From Hoyosella altamirensis (lineage in GTDB: Bacteria > Actinomycetota > Actinomycetes > Mycobacteriales > Mycobacteriaceae): 64,000 nucleotides of DNA. Each line of letters starts with the position of its first letter. Position 1 is the first letter of the stretch. Location: NCBI RefSeq assembly GCF_014191505.1, contig NZ_JACHWS010000002.1, positions 1 to 64,000 on the forward strand, given 5' to 3'. Position numbers and translations under genes: made by a program. The notes below the pieces were generated by a model that was not told the origin of the DNA, did not search any database, and saw only the letters and a list, made by a program, of their open reading frames with translations. Of this stretch, positions 42,801 to 52,411 are shown in pieces.

Positions 42801-44445
42801 AGTCGTGGCATTCCAGATCCCGCGACGCCCGGATCGTCGTGGACGGCCGCTGGTGTGAAACCACCACGACCGTCCTGTCGTGGTGGACAAAGCCGCTATC
42901 CCGATCGAGCAGCGCGTCCAAGAGACGAGCCGCGTCATCTGCATCCAAATGCTCTGTCGGCTCATCCAAAAGCAACACCGGCGCCGGGGACAGCAACGCC
43001 CTGGCAAGAAGCAGCCTTCGCCGCTGCCCGCCGGATAACGCCTCATCCCCACCGACGAGCATCGTGTCGAGACCTTCAGGCAATTCGTTGAGCCAGTCGC
43101 CCAGCCCGACGCGCTGCATCGCGTCCACCATGTCTTCGCGAGTCGCGTCTGCCCGGGCGACGAGCAGGTTGTCGCGCAGCGTTGTCGCGAAAATGTGCGC
43201 GTCCTCGGCAAAGAATGTGACTGTCCGGCGCAGAGTATCGGGGTCCCAGTCTTCCAGCGGTTGACCCCCAGCTGCAGCCGCTCCACCAACCGGCGGTATG
43301 AGCCCGGCGAGCGTCAGCAGAAGTGTGGACTTGCCGGCACCGCTCGGCCCGGTGATGAGCACTCGGCTGCCTTCTGGCCAGTTCAGAGTGAATGGTCCCG
43401 CCGCGGGTGTGCCACCCCATCCGCAGCGGAGTTGCTGGGCGGCGATCGCGTAACCATGCGCGTGCCCGTCCCGATCCTCCGCGGGCACGCTTGTTGCCTC
43501 GTCGAGCAGCGTCATCACACGCCCTGCAGCCTGTCGAGCACGCAAAAGGTGCACTGCGGCGTCGGACAGCGCTGATGTCGCTTCAAAGGCAGCGAGCGGC
43601 AGCAGCACCAGAATTCCGAGCGAGGTGATCGACAGGCTGTCTGTTGCATAGAGGTTCATCCCGATGAGCAACGCACCGATGACACTGACGCCGACCGCGA
43701 AAGGGGTCACAGAGGCGGCACCAGCAGATGAAACCGCAGCTCGGTCCGCTGAGCGATCGGAGTTGTGCAACGAAGTCTCGGCCCGTAGCACCGCAGCCCC
43801 GAACTGTCCGGAGACTTTCAGTTCAGCAGCATGGTCGAGGACGTTCATGGCGGCGTCACGGTGTTCCCCGCGATAGCGATCGGCCTCGGCTTCCCGCAGT
43901 CGGGCTGCCCCCGCGGCGAGCAGTGGCGCGAGCACTCCAGCGGCGATGAGCGCGAGCGCAAGTATCAGCGCTGCAGCCGGCGCGATCACGGCAAGGGCCA
44001 CCACCGCAGCGAGACTGAGCAGGACCGCGACCGCAGCGGGGATGACTGCACGCACCACCGTCTCACCGAGGGTGTCGATGTCTTCTCCCGTGCGCGCCAG
44101 CATGCCACCACGGCTCGCACCGAGAGCAGCCCTGGGATGCCCAGTTGCAAGCCGTTCGTAGACCGTGGTGCGCGCGGCGACGGTACCGCGCAGAGCGAGG
44201 TCGTGAGTTGCAAGTCGATCGAGGTATCGGAATACGCCGCGGCTGATTCCCAGTGCACGAACAGCCACCACCGCGACGGTGAGGTCGAGCACGGGAGGCA
44301 TCTCGAAGGCCCGCATGATGAGCCATGCTGACACGCCAGCGAGGGTCAGTGCGGAGCCAAGCGTGACCGTCGCCGCGGCGATCGCGAGGCACGTCCGCCC
44401 GGGAGGGATCTCCAGCAGTCTCAATGCGCGCCACAAGGTCCTCAT
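42763..44445 (-). CDS. cydC: ABC exporter CydC (thiol/heme export for cytochrome bd)
   Basis: A 560-residue half-transporter with six membrane helices in the first ~300 residues and an ATPase domain: Walker A GPSGAGKST, signature LSGGQRRR, Walker B VLLLDEP, with DEPTEHLD. CydDC heterodimers handle reduced thiols and heme during cytochrome bd assembly. It overlaps cydD by four bases and is last in cydABDC. Its 3' end overlaps fusA2. Confidence 0.92.
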   Translation of the reverse strand: MRTLWRALRLLEIPPGRTCLAIAAATVTLGSALTLAGVSAWLIMRAFEMPPVLDLTVAVVAVRALGISRGVFRYLDRLATHDLALRGTVAARTTVYERLATGHPRAALGASRGGMLARTGEDIDTLGETVVRAVIPAAVAVLLSLAAVVALAVIAPAAALILALALIAAGVLAPLLAAGAARLREAEADRYRGEHRDAAMNVLDHAAELKVSGQFGAAVLRAETSLHNSDRSADRAAVSSAGAASVTPFAVGVSVIGALLIGMNLYATDSLSITSLGILVLLPLAAFEATSALSDAAVHLLRARQAAGRVMTLLDEATSVPAEDRDGHAHGYAIAAQQLRCGWGGTPAAGPFTLNWPEGSRVLITGPSGAGKSTLLLTLAGLIPPVGGAAAAGGQPLEDWDPDTLRRTVTFFAEDAHIFATTLRDNLLVARADATREDMVDAMQRVGLGDWLNELPEGLDTMLVGGDEALSGGQRRRLLLARALLSPAPVLLLDEPTEHLDADDAARLLDALLDRDSGFVHHDRTVVVVSHQRPSTTIRASRDLECHDFTGAPDIARTSR

Positions 44446-46097
44446 GCGGGCCTCCTCACCGAAGTGCCCAGCGTGGTGACCTGATCGGCTGCCGCCAGCA
44501 CACGTGCGTGGTGCGAAACGGCGAGCACGGTGGCTCCGGTGGCTGCCCGGGCTCGCATCGCGTCCAGTATGCGGTCGGCGGAGAGGTCATCTAGGTGTGC
44601 TGTCGGTTCGTCGAAGATCAGCACGCGTGCGTTCGAAGCGAATGCACGCGTCAGCGCGAGCCGTTGTCGCTGCCCCAGCGACAGGCCAGTGCCACCGCTG
44701 CCAATGCGCGTTTCGAGGCCGTCGGGCAATTCCGCGAGAACCTCCCCGAAACCGGTTTGCTCAGCAGCGCGCGCGATGTCGTCGATCGGCCCGTTGAGTT
44801 CAAGGTTCTCCCGGACGGTCCCTGGGATGAGCACAGGCTTTTGCGGCACCCACGCGATCTGGTCCCACCACTGCTGGATATCCAGTTCGGGGACGGGAAT
44901 CCCATTTACTGTCGCGGCGCCACCGTCAGGGGTGACGAGACCGAGGATCGCGTGCAGGGCCGTTGTCTTTCCTGCGCCATTCGGTCCGGTGATGACGGAT
45001 GTTTCGCCCGGCCGGAACTCCGCGCTAAAACCGTCCGGCGCGAAACCTTCGCGGGCCCGCATTCGGAGTCCGGCTACCACAACGGTGTACGGGCCGACTG
45101 GCAGCTGGCGACCACCTGCCCCGGTTGTCGCGCGCGGAACGAGCAGGCTGAACGCCCGGTCCGCAGCACTCACACCGTCTTCAGCCGCGTGGAATTGCGC
45201 CCCCACCATCCGCAGCGGCAGGTACACCTCGGCAGCGAGAATTAGCGCGACCAGACCTGGCTGCAGCTCCATGTTGCCGTACACGAGCCGCAGCCCCACA
45301 CTGACCGCGACGAGGGCAACGCACAGAGTGGCGAACATCTCCAGCACCATGGAGGACAGGAACGCGATCCGCAGCGACGCCATCGTGGTGTGGCGATGCT
45401 GCTCCCCTAGCTCTCTGACGCGCTGAGTTTGCCCGCGTTCCCGTGCCAGCGATCGCAGCGTCGGCAGACCCGCGATCAAGTCCAGCAGTTGCGCCGATAG
45501 CTGTGACATCGAGCGGAGCTTTGCCCGTGACTTTCCGCGCGTCAGCAGTCCGATGAGGATCATGAACGTCGGAATGAGCGGCAGTGTGAAGAAAATGATG
45601 AGCGCGGACGTCATGTCATGCACCGCGATAACCACGAGCACCGCAGGTGGCACGATTGCGGCCAGAGCAAGTGCGGGCAGGTAGCCCGTGAGATAGGGGC
45701 CCAGTCCGTCGAGGCCACCATTTCGGTGAGTCACCACAGTCGCGGTCTCGTCACGGACGGCTGCCCGGTCCCGTGGGGGCATCGTCGCGACGGAGCGCAG
45801 AACGTCCATTTTCAGATCGCGGATAACAGCGGCGGAACTGCGATGCGCGAACCTGGTGTGCAACCACATCGCGGCCGCCCGCACAAGCACGGCTCCCGCG
45901 AGGACCGCGAGTTCCACGCTCCACGCCGAAGGCACCCTGCGTGCCGGATCCGTGACGACACCCGCGAGAATCGTTGCGATCATCAGTGCCATGACAATGA
46001 CTGTCACGGCGGTGACGACTCCCATGACGACTGTCAGCACCAGGTACGGTCGCACCGGTGCCGACAATCGCCACAGCCTCGGATCAAAGGGTTTCAT
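44442..46097 (-). CDS. cydD: ABC exporter CydD
   Basis: A 551-residue half-transporter: six helices, then Walker A GPNGAGKTT, Walker B VLIFDEPTAHLDD and the signature LSLGQRQR, in which Leu-Gly replaces the usual Gly-Gly. One degenerate signature is compatible with an asymmetric heterodimer with CydC. It starts within the cydB stop (four-base overlap), so assembly factor and oxidase are co-expressed. Confidence 0.92.
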   Translation of the reverse strand: MKPFDPRLWRLSAPVRPYLVLTVVMGVVTAVTVIVMALMIATILAGVVTDPARRVPSAWSVELAVLAGAVLVRAAAMWLHTRFAHRSSAAVIRDLKMDVLRSVATMPPRDRAAVRDETATVVTHRNGGLDGLGPYLTGYLPALALAAIVPPAVLVVIAVHDMTSALIIFFTLPLIPTFMILIGLLTRGKSRAKLRSMSQLSAQLLDLIAGLPTLRSLARERGQTQRVRELGEQHRHTTMASLRIAFLSSMVLEMFATLCVALVAVSVGLRLVYGNMELQPGLVALILAAEVYLPLRMVGAQFHAAEDGVSAADRAFSLLVPRATTGAGGRQLPVGPYTVVVAGLRMRAREGFAPDGFSAEFRPGETSVITGPNGAGKTTALHAILGLVTPDGGAATVNGIPVPELDIQQWWDQIAWVPQKPVLIPGTVRENLELNGPIDDIARAAEQTGFGEVLAELPDGLETRIGSGGTGLSLGQRQRLALTRAFASNARVLIFDEPTAHLDDLSADRILDAMRARAATGATVLAVSHHARVLAAADQVTTLGTSVRRPA

Positions 46098-47128
46098 CGT
46101 CGCATCTTCAGCCCGATGGACGGCGGGATCTGCTCAGTGGTGATCCGCTTGCGGAACACCCAGTACGTCCAGCCCTGGTAGATCATGACGACCGGGGCGA
46201 GGAACGCCGCTGCCCAGGTCAGAACGGTCAGCGTGTAGGGCGAGGAGGCGGCTTCCGCAACCGTGAGACTCCACTCGGGGTTCAGTGAGGATGGCATGAC
46301 GTCCGGGAACAGCGCACCGAAGAGCAGCGCTGTCGCCGCGGCAACGGTGATGAACGTGGCCGCGAAGGCCCACCCCTCGCGCTGCCTAGCCGTCATCACA
46401 ACAGTGACGATCAGCCCGATCGCTGCCACCCAGGTGAATACCCATGTCAGCGTCGATCCGTAGGCGAGTTGCGTCCATACCGCGAACCCTCCGGCGACGA
46501 GCAACGTTGCTGGAGCGAGGAGTCCCGCGGCTTTGATCGCGTCCGACCGTACTTCCCCGCCTGTCTTGAGAGCGACGAAGACCGCGCCGTGCAGAAGGAA
46601 GAGCATTGTGGTCGTGATGCCACCGAGGATGGCGTAGGGGCTCAGGAACGCTTCCCACATGTTGGTGATTTGCTTGTTCTCGTCGATAGGTGTGCCGCTG
46701 ACGACAGCAGCGAAAATCATGCCCCACAAGATCGCGGGCAGCCATGACCCGACGATGATGCCCGCATCACATCGCGCGCGCCACTGGTCGTCGTCGATCT
46801 TGCCGCGGAATTCGATAGCCACCGCGCGGAAGATGAGGGCGAGCAGAATGAGAAGCAGAGGGATGTAAAAGCCGGAGAACAATGTCGCGTACCAGTCCGG
46901 GAAGGCCGCGAACAGCGCGCCGCCGGCGGTGATCAGCCACACCTCGTTGCCGTCCCACACAGGTCCGATGGTGTTGAGTGTGGCCCGCCGCCGCTTGTCC
47001 GCGTTCATCCGGGACTTGCGGCCCAGGAACGGCATGAGCATGCCCACGCCGAAGTCGAACCCTTCGAGCACGAAGTAGCCGAGGAAGAGGAAGGCGATGA
47101 GAATGAACCAGAGTGTGGTGAGTTCCAT
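46094..47128 (-). CDS. cydB: Cytochrome bd quinol oxidase subunit II
   Basis: A 344-residue membrane protein with about eight to nine helices. It starts METTLWF-like (MELTTLWFILIAFLFLGYF) with the conserved LEGFDFGVG segment and GPVWDGNEVWLI. It pairs with CydA and shields heme b595 and d. It lies 15 bp after cydA. Confidence 0.95.
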   Translation of the reverse strand: MELTTLWFILIAFLFLGYFVLEGFDFGVGMLMPFLGRKSRMNADKRRRATLNTIGPVWDGNEVWLITAGGALFAAFPDWYATLFSGFYIPLLLILLALIFRAVAIEFRGKIDDDQWRARCDAGIIVGSWLPAILWGMIFAAVVSGTPIDENKQITNMWEAFLSPYAILGGITTTMLFLLHGAVFVALKTGGEVRSDAIKAAGLLAPATLLVAGGFAVWTQLAYGSTLTWVFTWVAAIGLIVTVVMTARQREGWAFAATFITVAAATALLFGALFPDVMPSSLNPEWSLTVAEAASSPYTLTVLTWAAAFLAPVVMIYQGWTYWVFRKRITTEQIPPSIGLKMRR

Positions 47129-47143
47129 GGTCGGTTTCCCCGC

Positions 47144-48643
47144 TTAGTAGGCGAACGACAACGGTTTCACGTCATCGCCAGATTCATCGTCGTCGTGTTT
47201 GTGCGGATGCTTGTCGTGTTCGAGCGGCCCTTCCAGGACGTAGCGCCGGAGCAGATAGAACCAGACGACCGCGAGCGCGCCATACACCAGCGTGAAGGTG
47301 ATGAGCGAGGCAAGCACCAATCCGGCGGAGTGGTTCGACACCGCGTCAGCCGTCATGAGACGGACCTGGTCGACACCAGTCAGGTTGGGTACCACAACCC
47401 AGGGCTGTCGTCCCATCTCCGTGAAGATCCAGCCGAAGCTGTTCGCGAGAAACGGTGTCGGGATCGCGAAGATCGCCAGCTTGCCGAACCATTCCTGGTC
47501 CGGGACGCGTCCACGGCGCGTCACCCAGAGGCCCGCGAGAGCGAGAGCCGCGGAACCAAACGCGAGACCGATCATCAGCCGGAATGACCAGTAGGTGATG
47601 AACAGGTTGGGCTGATAATTGGCCTCACCGTAACGCTCCGAGTACATCTCCTGAAGCTCGACCACACCCATGAGTTCGGCGTTGAAGTCATTGGTCGCCA
47701 AGAAGGAGGTCAACCCGGGCACGGCGAGGATATGCCGCACGTTTTCGCAGTCATTATTGTGGTCGCCGATAGTGAGGAGCGAGAACTCCGCGCCACGTTC
47801 GGTGTGGCAGAGGGCCTCAGCAGAAGCCATCTTCATCGGCTGCTGCTCGAACATGAGCTTGGCCTGAATGTCGCCTGTGACGCCGAGCGCGAGGCCCGAT
47901 GCGATCATCACCCCCAGCGCCATACGAGTAACCGGCCGCCACATCGTGCGGGCTTCTTCTGCGTACTCCGCCGCTTCTTCGGGTGCCGCAGTCTTCGCCT
48001 GGCGCATCCTGCGCACCATCCACCAGCCACCTACACCGGCGACAAAAGTGGCTGCGGTGAGGAAACTGCCGGCGATGGTGTGCGGGAAGGCCGCGAGTGC
48101 CGTCGGATTCGTCAGAAGCTCCCAGATGCTGCTGAGTTCCGCGCGTCCCGTTTCCTCGTTGAACACGGCACCGACGGGGTGCTGCATGAACGAGTTGGCA
48201 ACGATGATGAAGTACGCCGACGCGTTGACCCCGATCGCTACCATCCAGATCGTCGCGAGGTGCACGAGTCGTGGCAATCTCCCCCAGCCGAAGATCCACA
48301 ACCCGAGAAACGTCGATTCGATGAAGAAGGCAGCGAGTCCTTCGAGCGCGAGCGGCGCACCGAATACATCACCGATGAACCTTGAGTACTCGCTCCAGTT
48401 CATGCCGAACTGGAACTCCTGGACGATGCCGGTCACGATACCGAGTGCGAAGTTGATCAGGAAAAGCTTGCCGAAGAACTTCGTTAGCCGGTACCAGTGG
48501 TCTTTGCCGGTGACCATCCACATTGTCTGCATCACGGCGACGAGCGGCGCCAGGCCAATCGTCAGCGGGACGAAGATGAAGTGGTAGACGGTTGTGATCC
48601 CGAATTGCCACCGAGCGACATCCAGCGCTTCCAGGCTGTTCAC
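47144..48643 (-). CDS. cydA: Cytochrome bd quinol oxidase subunit I
   Basis: A 499-residue heme-bearing subunit that oxidises menaquinol and reduces O2 with high affinity. GTG 48643 is chosen: TTGGAG lies before it and the protein then starts NSLEALDVARWQFG with the heme-ligand His in VYHF. Other features are the GRQPW motif after the Q-loop and a Met ligand region. A short hydrophilic His/Asp-rich tail ends the protein. It is first in cydABDC, with a long leader containing ACTAC/GTAGT repeats. Confidence 0.94.
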   Translation of the reverse strand: MNSLEALDVARWQFGITTVYHFIFVPLTIGLAPLVAVMQTMWMVTGKDHWYRLTKFFGKLFLINFALGIVTGIVQEFQFGMNWSEYSRFIGDVFGAPLALEGLAAFFIESTFLGLWIFGWGRLPRLVHLATIWMVAIGVNASAYFIIVANSFMQHPVGAVFNEETGRAELSSIWELLTNPTALAAFPHTIAGSFLTAATFVAGVGGWWMVRRMRQAKTAAPEEAAEYAEEARTMWRPVTRMALGVMIASGLALGVTGDIQAKLMFEQQPMKMASAEALCHTERGAEFSLLTIGDHNNDCENVRHILAVPGLTSFLATNDFNAELMGVVELQEMYSERYGEANYQPNLFITYWSFRLMIGLAFGSAALALAGLWVTRRGRVPDQEWFGKLAIFAIPTPFLANSFGWIFTEMGRQPWVVVPNLTGVDQVRLMTADAVSNHSAGLVLASLITFTLVYGALAVVWFYLLRRYVLEGPLEHDKHPHKHDDDESGDDVKPLSFAY

Positions 48644-48735
48644 GGCGTACTCCAAACTAGGGCTGACCAGCCCTGGCGGTTGGAAGGTGCGACCGAGAAC
48701 TACCGGCACTACTACTCGGCCATGCAACAGACGGT

Positions 48736-48772
48736 ACTACTACTAGAGGTAGTAGTCACTACACGCTGTAGT
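48736..48772. promoter_or_regulatory. Paired ACTAC-N5-GTAGT inverted repeats near cydA
   Basis: Site 1 is ACTACTAC-TAGAG-GTAGTAGT (48736-48756, perfect 8-bp arms). Site 2 is ACTAC-ACGCT-GTAGT (48758-48772). Their centres are 19 bp apart, close to two helical turns. A further ACTAC/CTACTACT cluster lies at 48699-48716. The half-site resembles those of BlaI/CopY/MecI repressors. They sit between cydA (-) and a CoA-transferase gene (+). Confidence 0.7.
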
Positions 48773-48777
48773 AGACG

Positions 48778-48806
48778 TTGGTCACATCCGCGTCGTCGGG
48801 GACAAT
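48778..48806 (+). promoter_or_regulatory. Leaderless promoter of the CoA-transferase gene
   Basis: TTGGTC (48778-48783), 17-bp spacer, GACAAT (48801-48806), then 6 nt to GTG 48813. The -35 abuts the GTAGT repeats, so a protein bound there could affect this gene as well as cydA. Confidence 0.6.
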
Positions 48807-48812
48807 GGGACA

Positions 48813-49970
48813 GTGAGCGAAACAACCCCGCTACAGGGCGTCCGCATCCTCGAAATGGGCCAGCTCATCGCAGGCCCGTTCACTGGCAGCCGTCTCGCCG
48901 ACTTCGGCGCCGAAGTGATCAAGATCGAACCGCCCGGCCGTGGGGATCCCATGCGCGACTGGGGCAAGAAAGTAGACGGCACCAGCTTGTGGTGGGCCGT
49001 CATAGCCCGCAATAAGAAGTCGGTGACCGTCGACCTGAGCACCAGCGAAGGCCGCGACGTGATTCGAGAACTTGTCAAAGATGCTGACGCGATCGTGGAG
49101 AACTTCCGGCCAGGGACCCTCGAACGCTGGGGTATCGGCCCTGAGGAACTGCACAAGATCAACCCTGGACTGATCATCGTGCGTATCTCCGGCTTCGGCC
49201 AGACCGGACCCTACGCTTCCCGGCCAGGCTTCGCGAGTGTCGGCGAAGCGATGGGTGGCCTGCGCTACATCAACGGTTTCCCGGGTGGCGTCCCGCCGCG
49301 CTGCGGAATCTCACTTGGGGACACCTTGGCGGCACTGTTCGCCTTCGAGGGGCTTCTGATGGCGCTGTACTGGCGTGACGCGCGCGGTGGCACAGGTCAG
49401 GTCGTGGACGCGTCGATCCTCGAAAGCTGCTTCGCGATGCTCGAATCGACACTTCCGGACTACGACAAACTCGGCATTGTCCGTGAGCCGACGGGCACGA
49501 GCCTGAAGAGCCTCGCACCGAGCAACGTCTATCCGACGAAGGAGGGACGCCACATCGTGATCGCGGCCAATGCCGATCCGATGTTCACGCGGCTAACCCG
49601 CGCGATGAACATGCCCGAACTTGCTGCCGACCCTCGGTTCGCGACACACATACCGCGTGGAGAGAACGGCGAAGAGATCGACCGGATCATCGCGGAATGG
49701 TCGTCGCAACTGACGTACGACGAGCTCACCAGCGCGCTCGATGCGCAGGCTGTCGTTTGGGGCCCCATCAATTCGATCGCCGACATTGTCGAAGACCCGC
49801 ATGTTCAAGAACGAGGCATGATTGTGCGGCAACCCGACGATCGGTTCGGTGACCTCGCCATCCCCGGTGTCGTCCCGAGGCTTTCGGTGACACCCGGCAA
49901 GGTCAACTGGCTCGGACGCGCAACACCCGGCACGGACAACGAAGAGATTCTGGGAAGCGATCATGCCTGA
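48813..49970 (+). CDS. CaiB/BaiF-type CoA-transferase
   Basis: A 385-residue class III CoA-transferase that moves CoA between carboxylic acids. Signatures are RILEMGQLIAGPFTGSRLADFGAEVIKIE (~9-37), NFRPGTLERWG, and the catalytic Asp in GISLGDTLAALFAFEG. GTG 48813 fits a leaderless transcript. It overlaps the next gene (HMG-CoA lyase-like) by 8 bp, so both likely serve one branched-chain or isoprenoid acid route. Confidence 0.9.
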   Translation: MSETTPLQGVRILEMGQLIAGPFTGSRLADFGAEVIKIEPPGRGDPMRDWGKKVDGTSLWWAVIARNKKSVTVDLSTSEGRDVIRELVKDADAIVENFRPGTLERWGIGPEELHKINPGLIIVRISGFGQTGPYASRPGFASVGEAMGGLRYINGFPGGVPPRCGISLGDTLAALFAFEGLLMALYWRDARGGTGQVVDASILESCFAMLESTLPDYDKLGIVREPTGTSLKSLAPSNVYPTKEGRHIVIAANADPMFTRLTRAMNMPELAADPRFATHIPRGENGEEIDRIIAEWSSQLTYDELTSALDAQAVVWGPINSIADIVEDPHVQERGMIVRQPDDRFGDLAIPGVVPRLSVTPGKVNWLGRATPGTDNEEILGSDHA

Positions 49971-50886
49971 CGTGCACATAGCCGAGGTGGGCCCGCGCGA
50001 CGGTCTGCAAAACCTGGCACACGAATTTTCTGTCGCCGAGCGCATCGATCTGATCAACCGGCTGCTCGGCGCAGGACCAGCCCTGGTGGAGGCAGTCAGT
50101 TTCGTCAACGAGCGTCGGGTACCCCGAATGGCCGGGGCGGAGCAGATCCTGCGCGAGATTGAACGTCCAGGTGACGTCACTATCGCTGGCCTCGTCCTCA
50201 ACGGCCGCGGCGTGCATCGCGCGCTCGAATGCGACCTCGACGAGATCCGTTTCGCGGTTTCCGCGACCGACGCGTTCAACATCCGCAACGTCAATGCAAC
50301 CGTCCAAGCCACCGTCGCCGAGTTTACCGCTGCCGTTGCCCCGTCGCGCGCCAGCGGCAAGAAGCTCACGGCCGTTGTGGCCGTGGCCTTCGGGTGCCCT
50401 TTCGCAGGGCCTGTTCCGGCTGCGGCGGTCCTGGCGGTGGCTGCGCAGCTCGTGGACGCCGGGGCGGACGAACTTATCCTCGCTGACACGATCGGATGCG
50501 CGGTGCCGACCCAGATCCGGTCACTGATCAGCGCGCTGCGCGAGAATTGGCCCGAACTTCCCCTCGGACTGCACCTCCACAACACTCGCAACACGGGGTA
50601 CCTCAACGCGATCGTGGGCGTTGAGGCCGGAGCCACCACTCTCGATGCGTCAGTGGGCGGGCTCGGTGGCTGCCCATTCGCGCCCAACGCCACGGGCAAC
50701 ATCGCTACCGAAGACCTTGCGTACATATTGCGCAACATGGGCGTCAGCACGGGCGTCGATCTCGAATCCCTGATCGGTACGTCGGAGTGGCTCGGCAGCG
50801 TCATCCCTCAGGAAATCAGCGGCCAGGTCGCACGAGCGGGACTTTTCCCCGAAATTGCTAGCCACGACCCCGCGCAGCGAGCGTGA
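49963..50886 (+). CDS. Hydroxymethylglutaryl-CoA lyase-family protein
   Basis: A 307-residue TIM-barrel aldolase of the HMGL-like family. EVGPRDGLQN (~6-15) holds the catalytic Arg and metal Asp; LGLHLHNTRNTG holds the HxH metal ligands; the loop GGLGGCPFAPNATGNIATEDL carries the conserved Cys. It should split HMG-CoA (or a related 3-hydroxy-acyl-CoA) to acetyl-CoA and a keto acid. It is coupled to the CoA-transferase gene. Its last 29 bp overlap the convergent MFS gene. Confidence 0.9.
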   Translation: MPDVHIAEVGPRDGLQNLAHEFSVAERIDLINRLLGAGPALVEAVSFVNERRVPRMAGAEQILREIERPGDVTIAGLVLNGRGVHRALECDLDEIRFAVSATDAFNIRNVNATVQATVAEFTAAVAPSRASGKKLTAVVAVAFGCPFAGPVPAAAVLAVAAQLVDAGADELILADTIGCAVPTQIRSLISALRENWPELPLGLHLHNTRNTGYLNAIVGVEAGATTLDASVGGLGGCPFAPNATGNIATEDLAYILRNMGVSTGVDLESLIGTSEWLGSVIPQEISGQVARAGLFPEIASHDPAQRA

Positions 50887-52411
50887 CCGCGACGAGGAGC
50901 GTCGCCGCAGCGGTGATCGCAGCACCAACGCCTGCGTAAACCTGCATTCCGGCCGTGAAAGCTTCACGTACCGCATCGACGAGGCCGTGCCCGCGCGCCC
51001 CTAGCTGTTCCGCGGCAGCCACACCCTCATGGATACCGGACCGAGCGGCGGCCGCCGCGGACTCTGGGGTGCCTGGTGGTATCGCGCCAGTCAGCGTGAT
51101 TCGGTACGCGAGCACACCGATCGCGCCCCCGGCTGCGATACCGGCGGCCGTGCCGAGCTCGCCACTGACCTCTTGGGCTGCGGCCGCCGAGCCAGCCCGC
51201 TCAGCTGGGGCACCCGAGATGATGAGATCACTGACCAGCGCCATCGCAACACCGTGCCCGAACCCGGTTACGGCGATCGCAGCAACAACAACGCCGAGTG
51301 GGCTGCTCCCGGCGATCGCGACGAACACTAGGCCTAGTACGGCGATCGACAGTCCCGCCGTGACCACGGCAGCCTGCCGATAGCGCGCGACCAGACCGGG
51401 CGCGAGCATCGCACCAGCGATATTGACCACGATGTAGGGCAGCGTCCACAGCCCCGCGTAAAGCGGCGAGAGCCCAGCAACCCACTGGAGGTACTGGGTG
51501 AAGAGATAGAAGACGCCAACCACACCGATGCCCGTTAGCAGCAGGGCGGCCAGCGGGATCGCAGTACGTCGCCGAGTTAGCAGGACAAGGTCGAAAAGCG
51601 GCTCGTGCAGGCTGCGCTGCCGGCGGATAAAGAGACCGAGCAGGCCGGCTCCTGCGCCAGCAATCAGCAAGTTCAGCCAGACGGGATGACTTGCGGCCAC
51701 GTCATAGCCGGCGGCGAGATCCTGCAATCCGTAGACGATGGCGAGCATTGCTACAACCGATAGCGCGACGCTGAGCAAGTCGAGCGGGGCGGGGTTCTCC
51801 TCACGCTGTTCCGGTAGCAGCCTTGGGCCTAGGACGACGAGAAGAAGAAGCGGAGGAACGTTGATCAGGAAGACAGAACCCCACCAGAAGAACTCGAGCA
51901 AAGCTCCGCCTAATAGAGGGCCAATCGCTCCACCTGCCGTGAACGCACTGAAAATCACAGCGATAGCGAACCTGCGCTGATCGTCGTTCGGGAACATCGT
52001 TCGCAGCAGCGAGAACAGCGACGGCATCAGTGTCGCCCCCGCAATCCCTAGCAGTGCTCGGGCCGCGATGAGCATCTCAGGACTAGTCGAATACGCGGCT
52101 ACGACGGAGAGCACTGCGAACGCTGCACCACCGGTCAGCAGGAGTCTGCGGCGTCCGATGCGGTCACCTAGGCGTCCCATCGTGATGAGGAACCCGGCAA
52201 TGAGAAATCCGTACACATGGACGATCCACAGACCCTGCGTAGCGGACGGACTTAGGTCTGCGGTGATCGTGGGGAGCGCGAAGAACAAAACCGTCAGATC
52301 GGTAGCAAGCGCAAGCATAGGGAGCAGGAGCAGCGCGAGGCCCGCCCACTCCCTCGTTGTCGCCCTGTCTGCGGAGTGCCCGGTTTCCGATGTGGTGTGC
52401 GGATTCGCCAT
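50858..52411 (-). CDS. MFS drug-efflux transporter (DHA2, 14-helix)
   Basis: A 517-residue transporter with about 14 helices. Family motifs include LDxTVLFFALP-like DLTVLFFALPTI in helix 1, GRLGDRIGRRRLLL (motif A), and GPLLGGALLEFFWWGSVFLINVP (motif C-like). It exports hydrophobic compounds with proton exchange. ATG 52411 overlaps the stop of the flavin reductase gene (TGATG). The operon is divergent from a TetR gene, a common efflux layout. Confidence 0.88.
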   Translation of the reverse strand: MANPHTTSETGHSADRATTREWAGLALLLLPMLALATDLTVLFFALPTITADLSPSATQGLWIVHVYGFLIAGFLITMGRLGDRIGRRRLLLTGGAAFAVLSVVAAYSTSPEMLIAARALLGIAGATLMPSLFSLLRTMFPNDDQRRFAIAVIFSAFTAGGAIGPLLGGALLEFFWWGSVFLINVPPLLLLVVLGPRLLPEQREENPAPLDLLSVALSVVAMLAIVYGLQDLAAGYDVAASHPVWLNLLIAGAGAGLLGLFIRRQRSLHEPLFDLVLLTRRRTAIPLAALLLTGIGVVGVFYLFTQYLQWVAGLSPLYAGLWTLPYIVVNIAGAMLAPGLVARYRQAAVVTAGLSIAVLGLVFVAIAGSSPLGVVVAAIAVTGFGHGVAMALVSDLIISGAPAERAGSAAAAQEVSGELGTAAGIAAGGAIGVLAYRITLTGAIPPGTPESAAAAARSGIHEGVAAAEQLGARGHGLVDAVREAFTAGMQVYAGVGAAITAAATLLVAVTLAARGRG

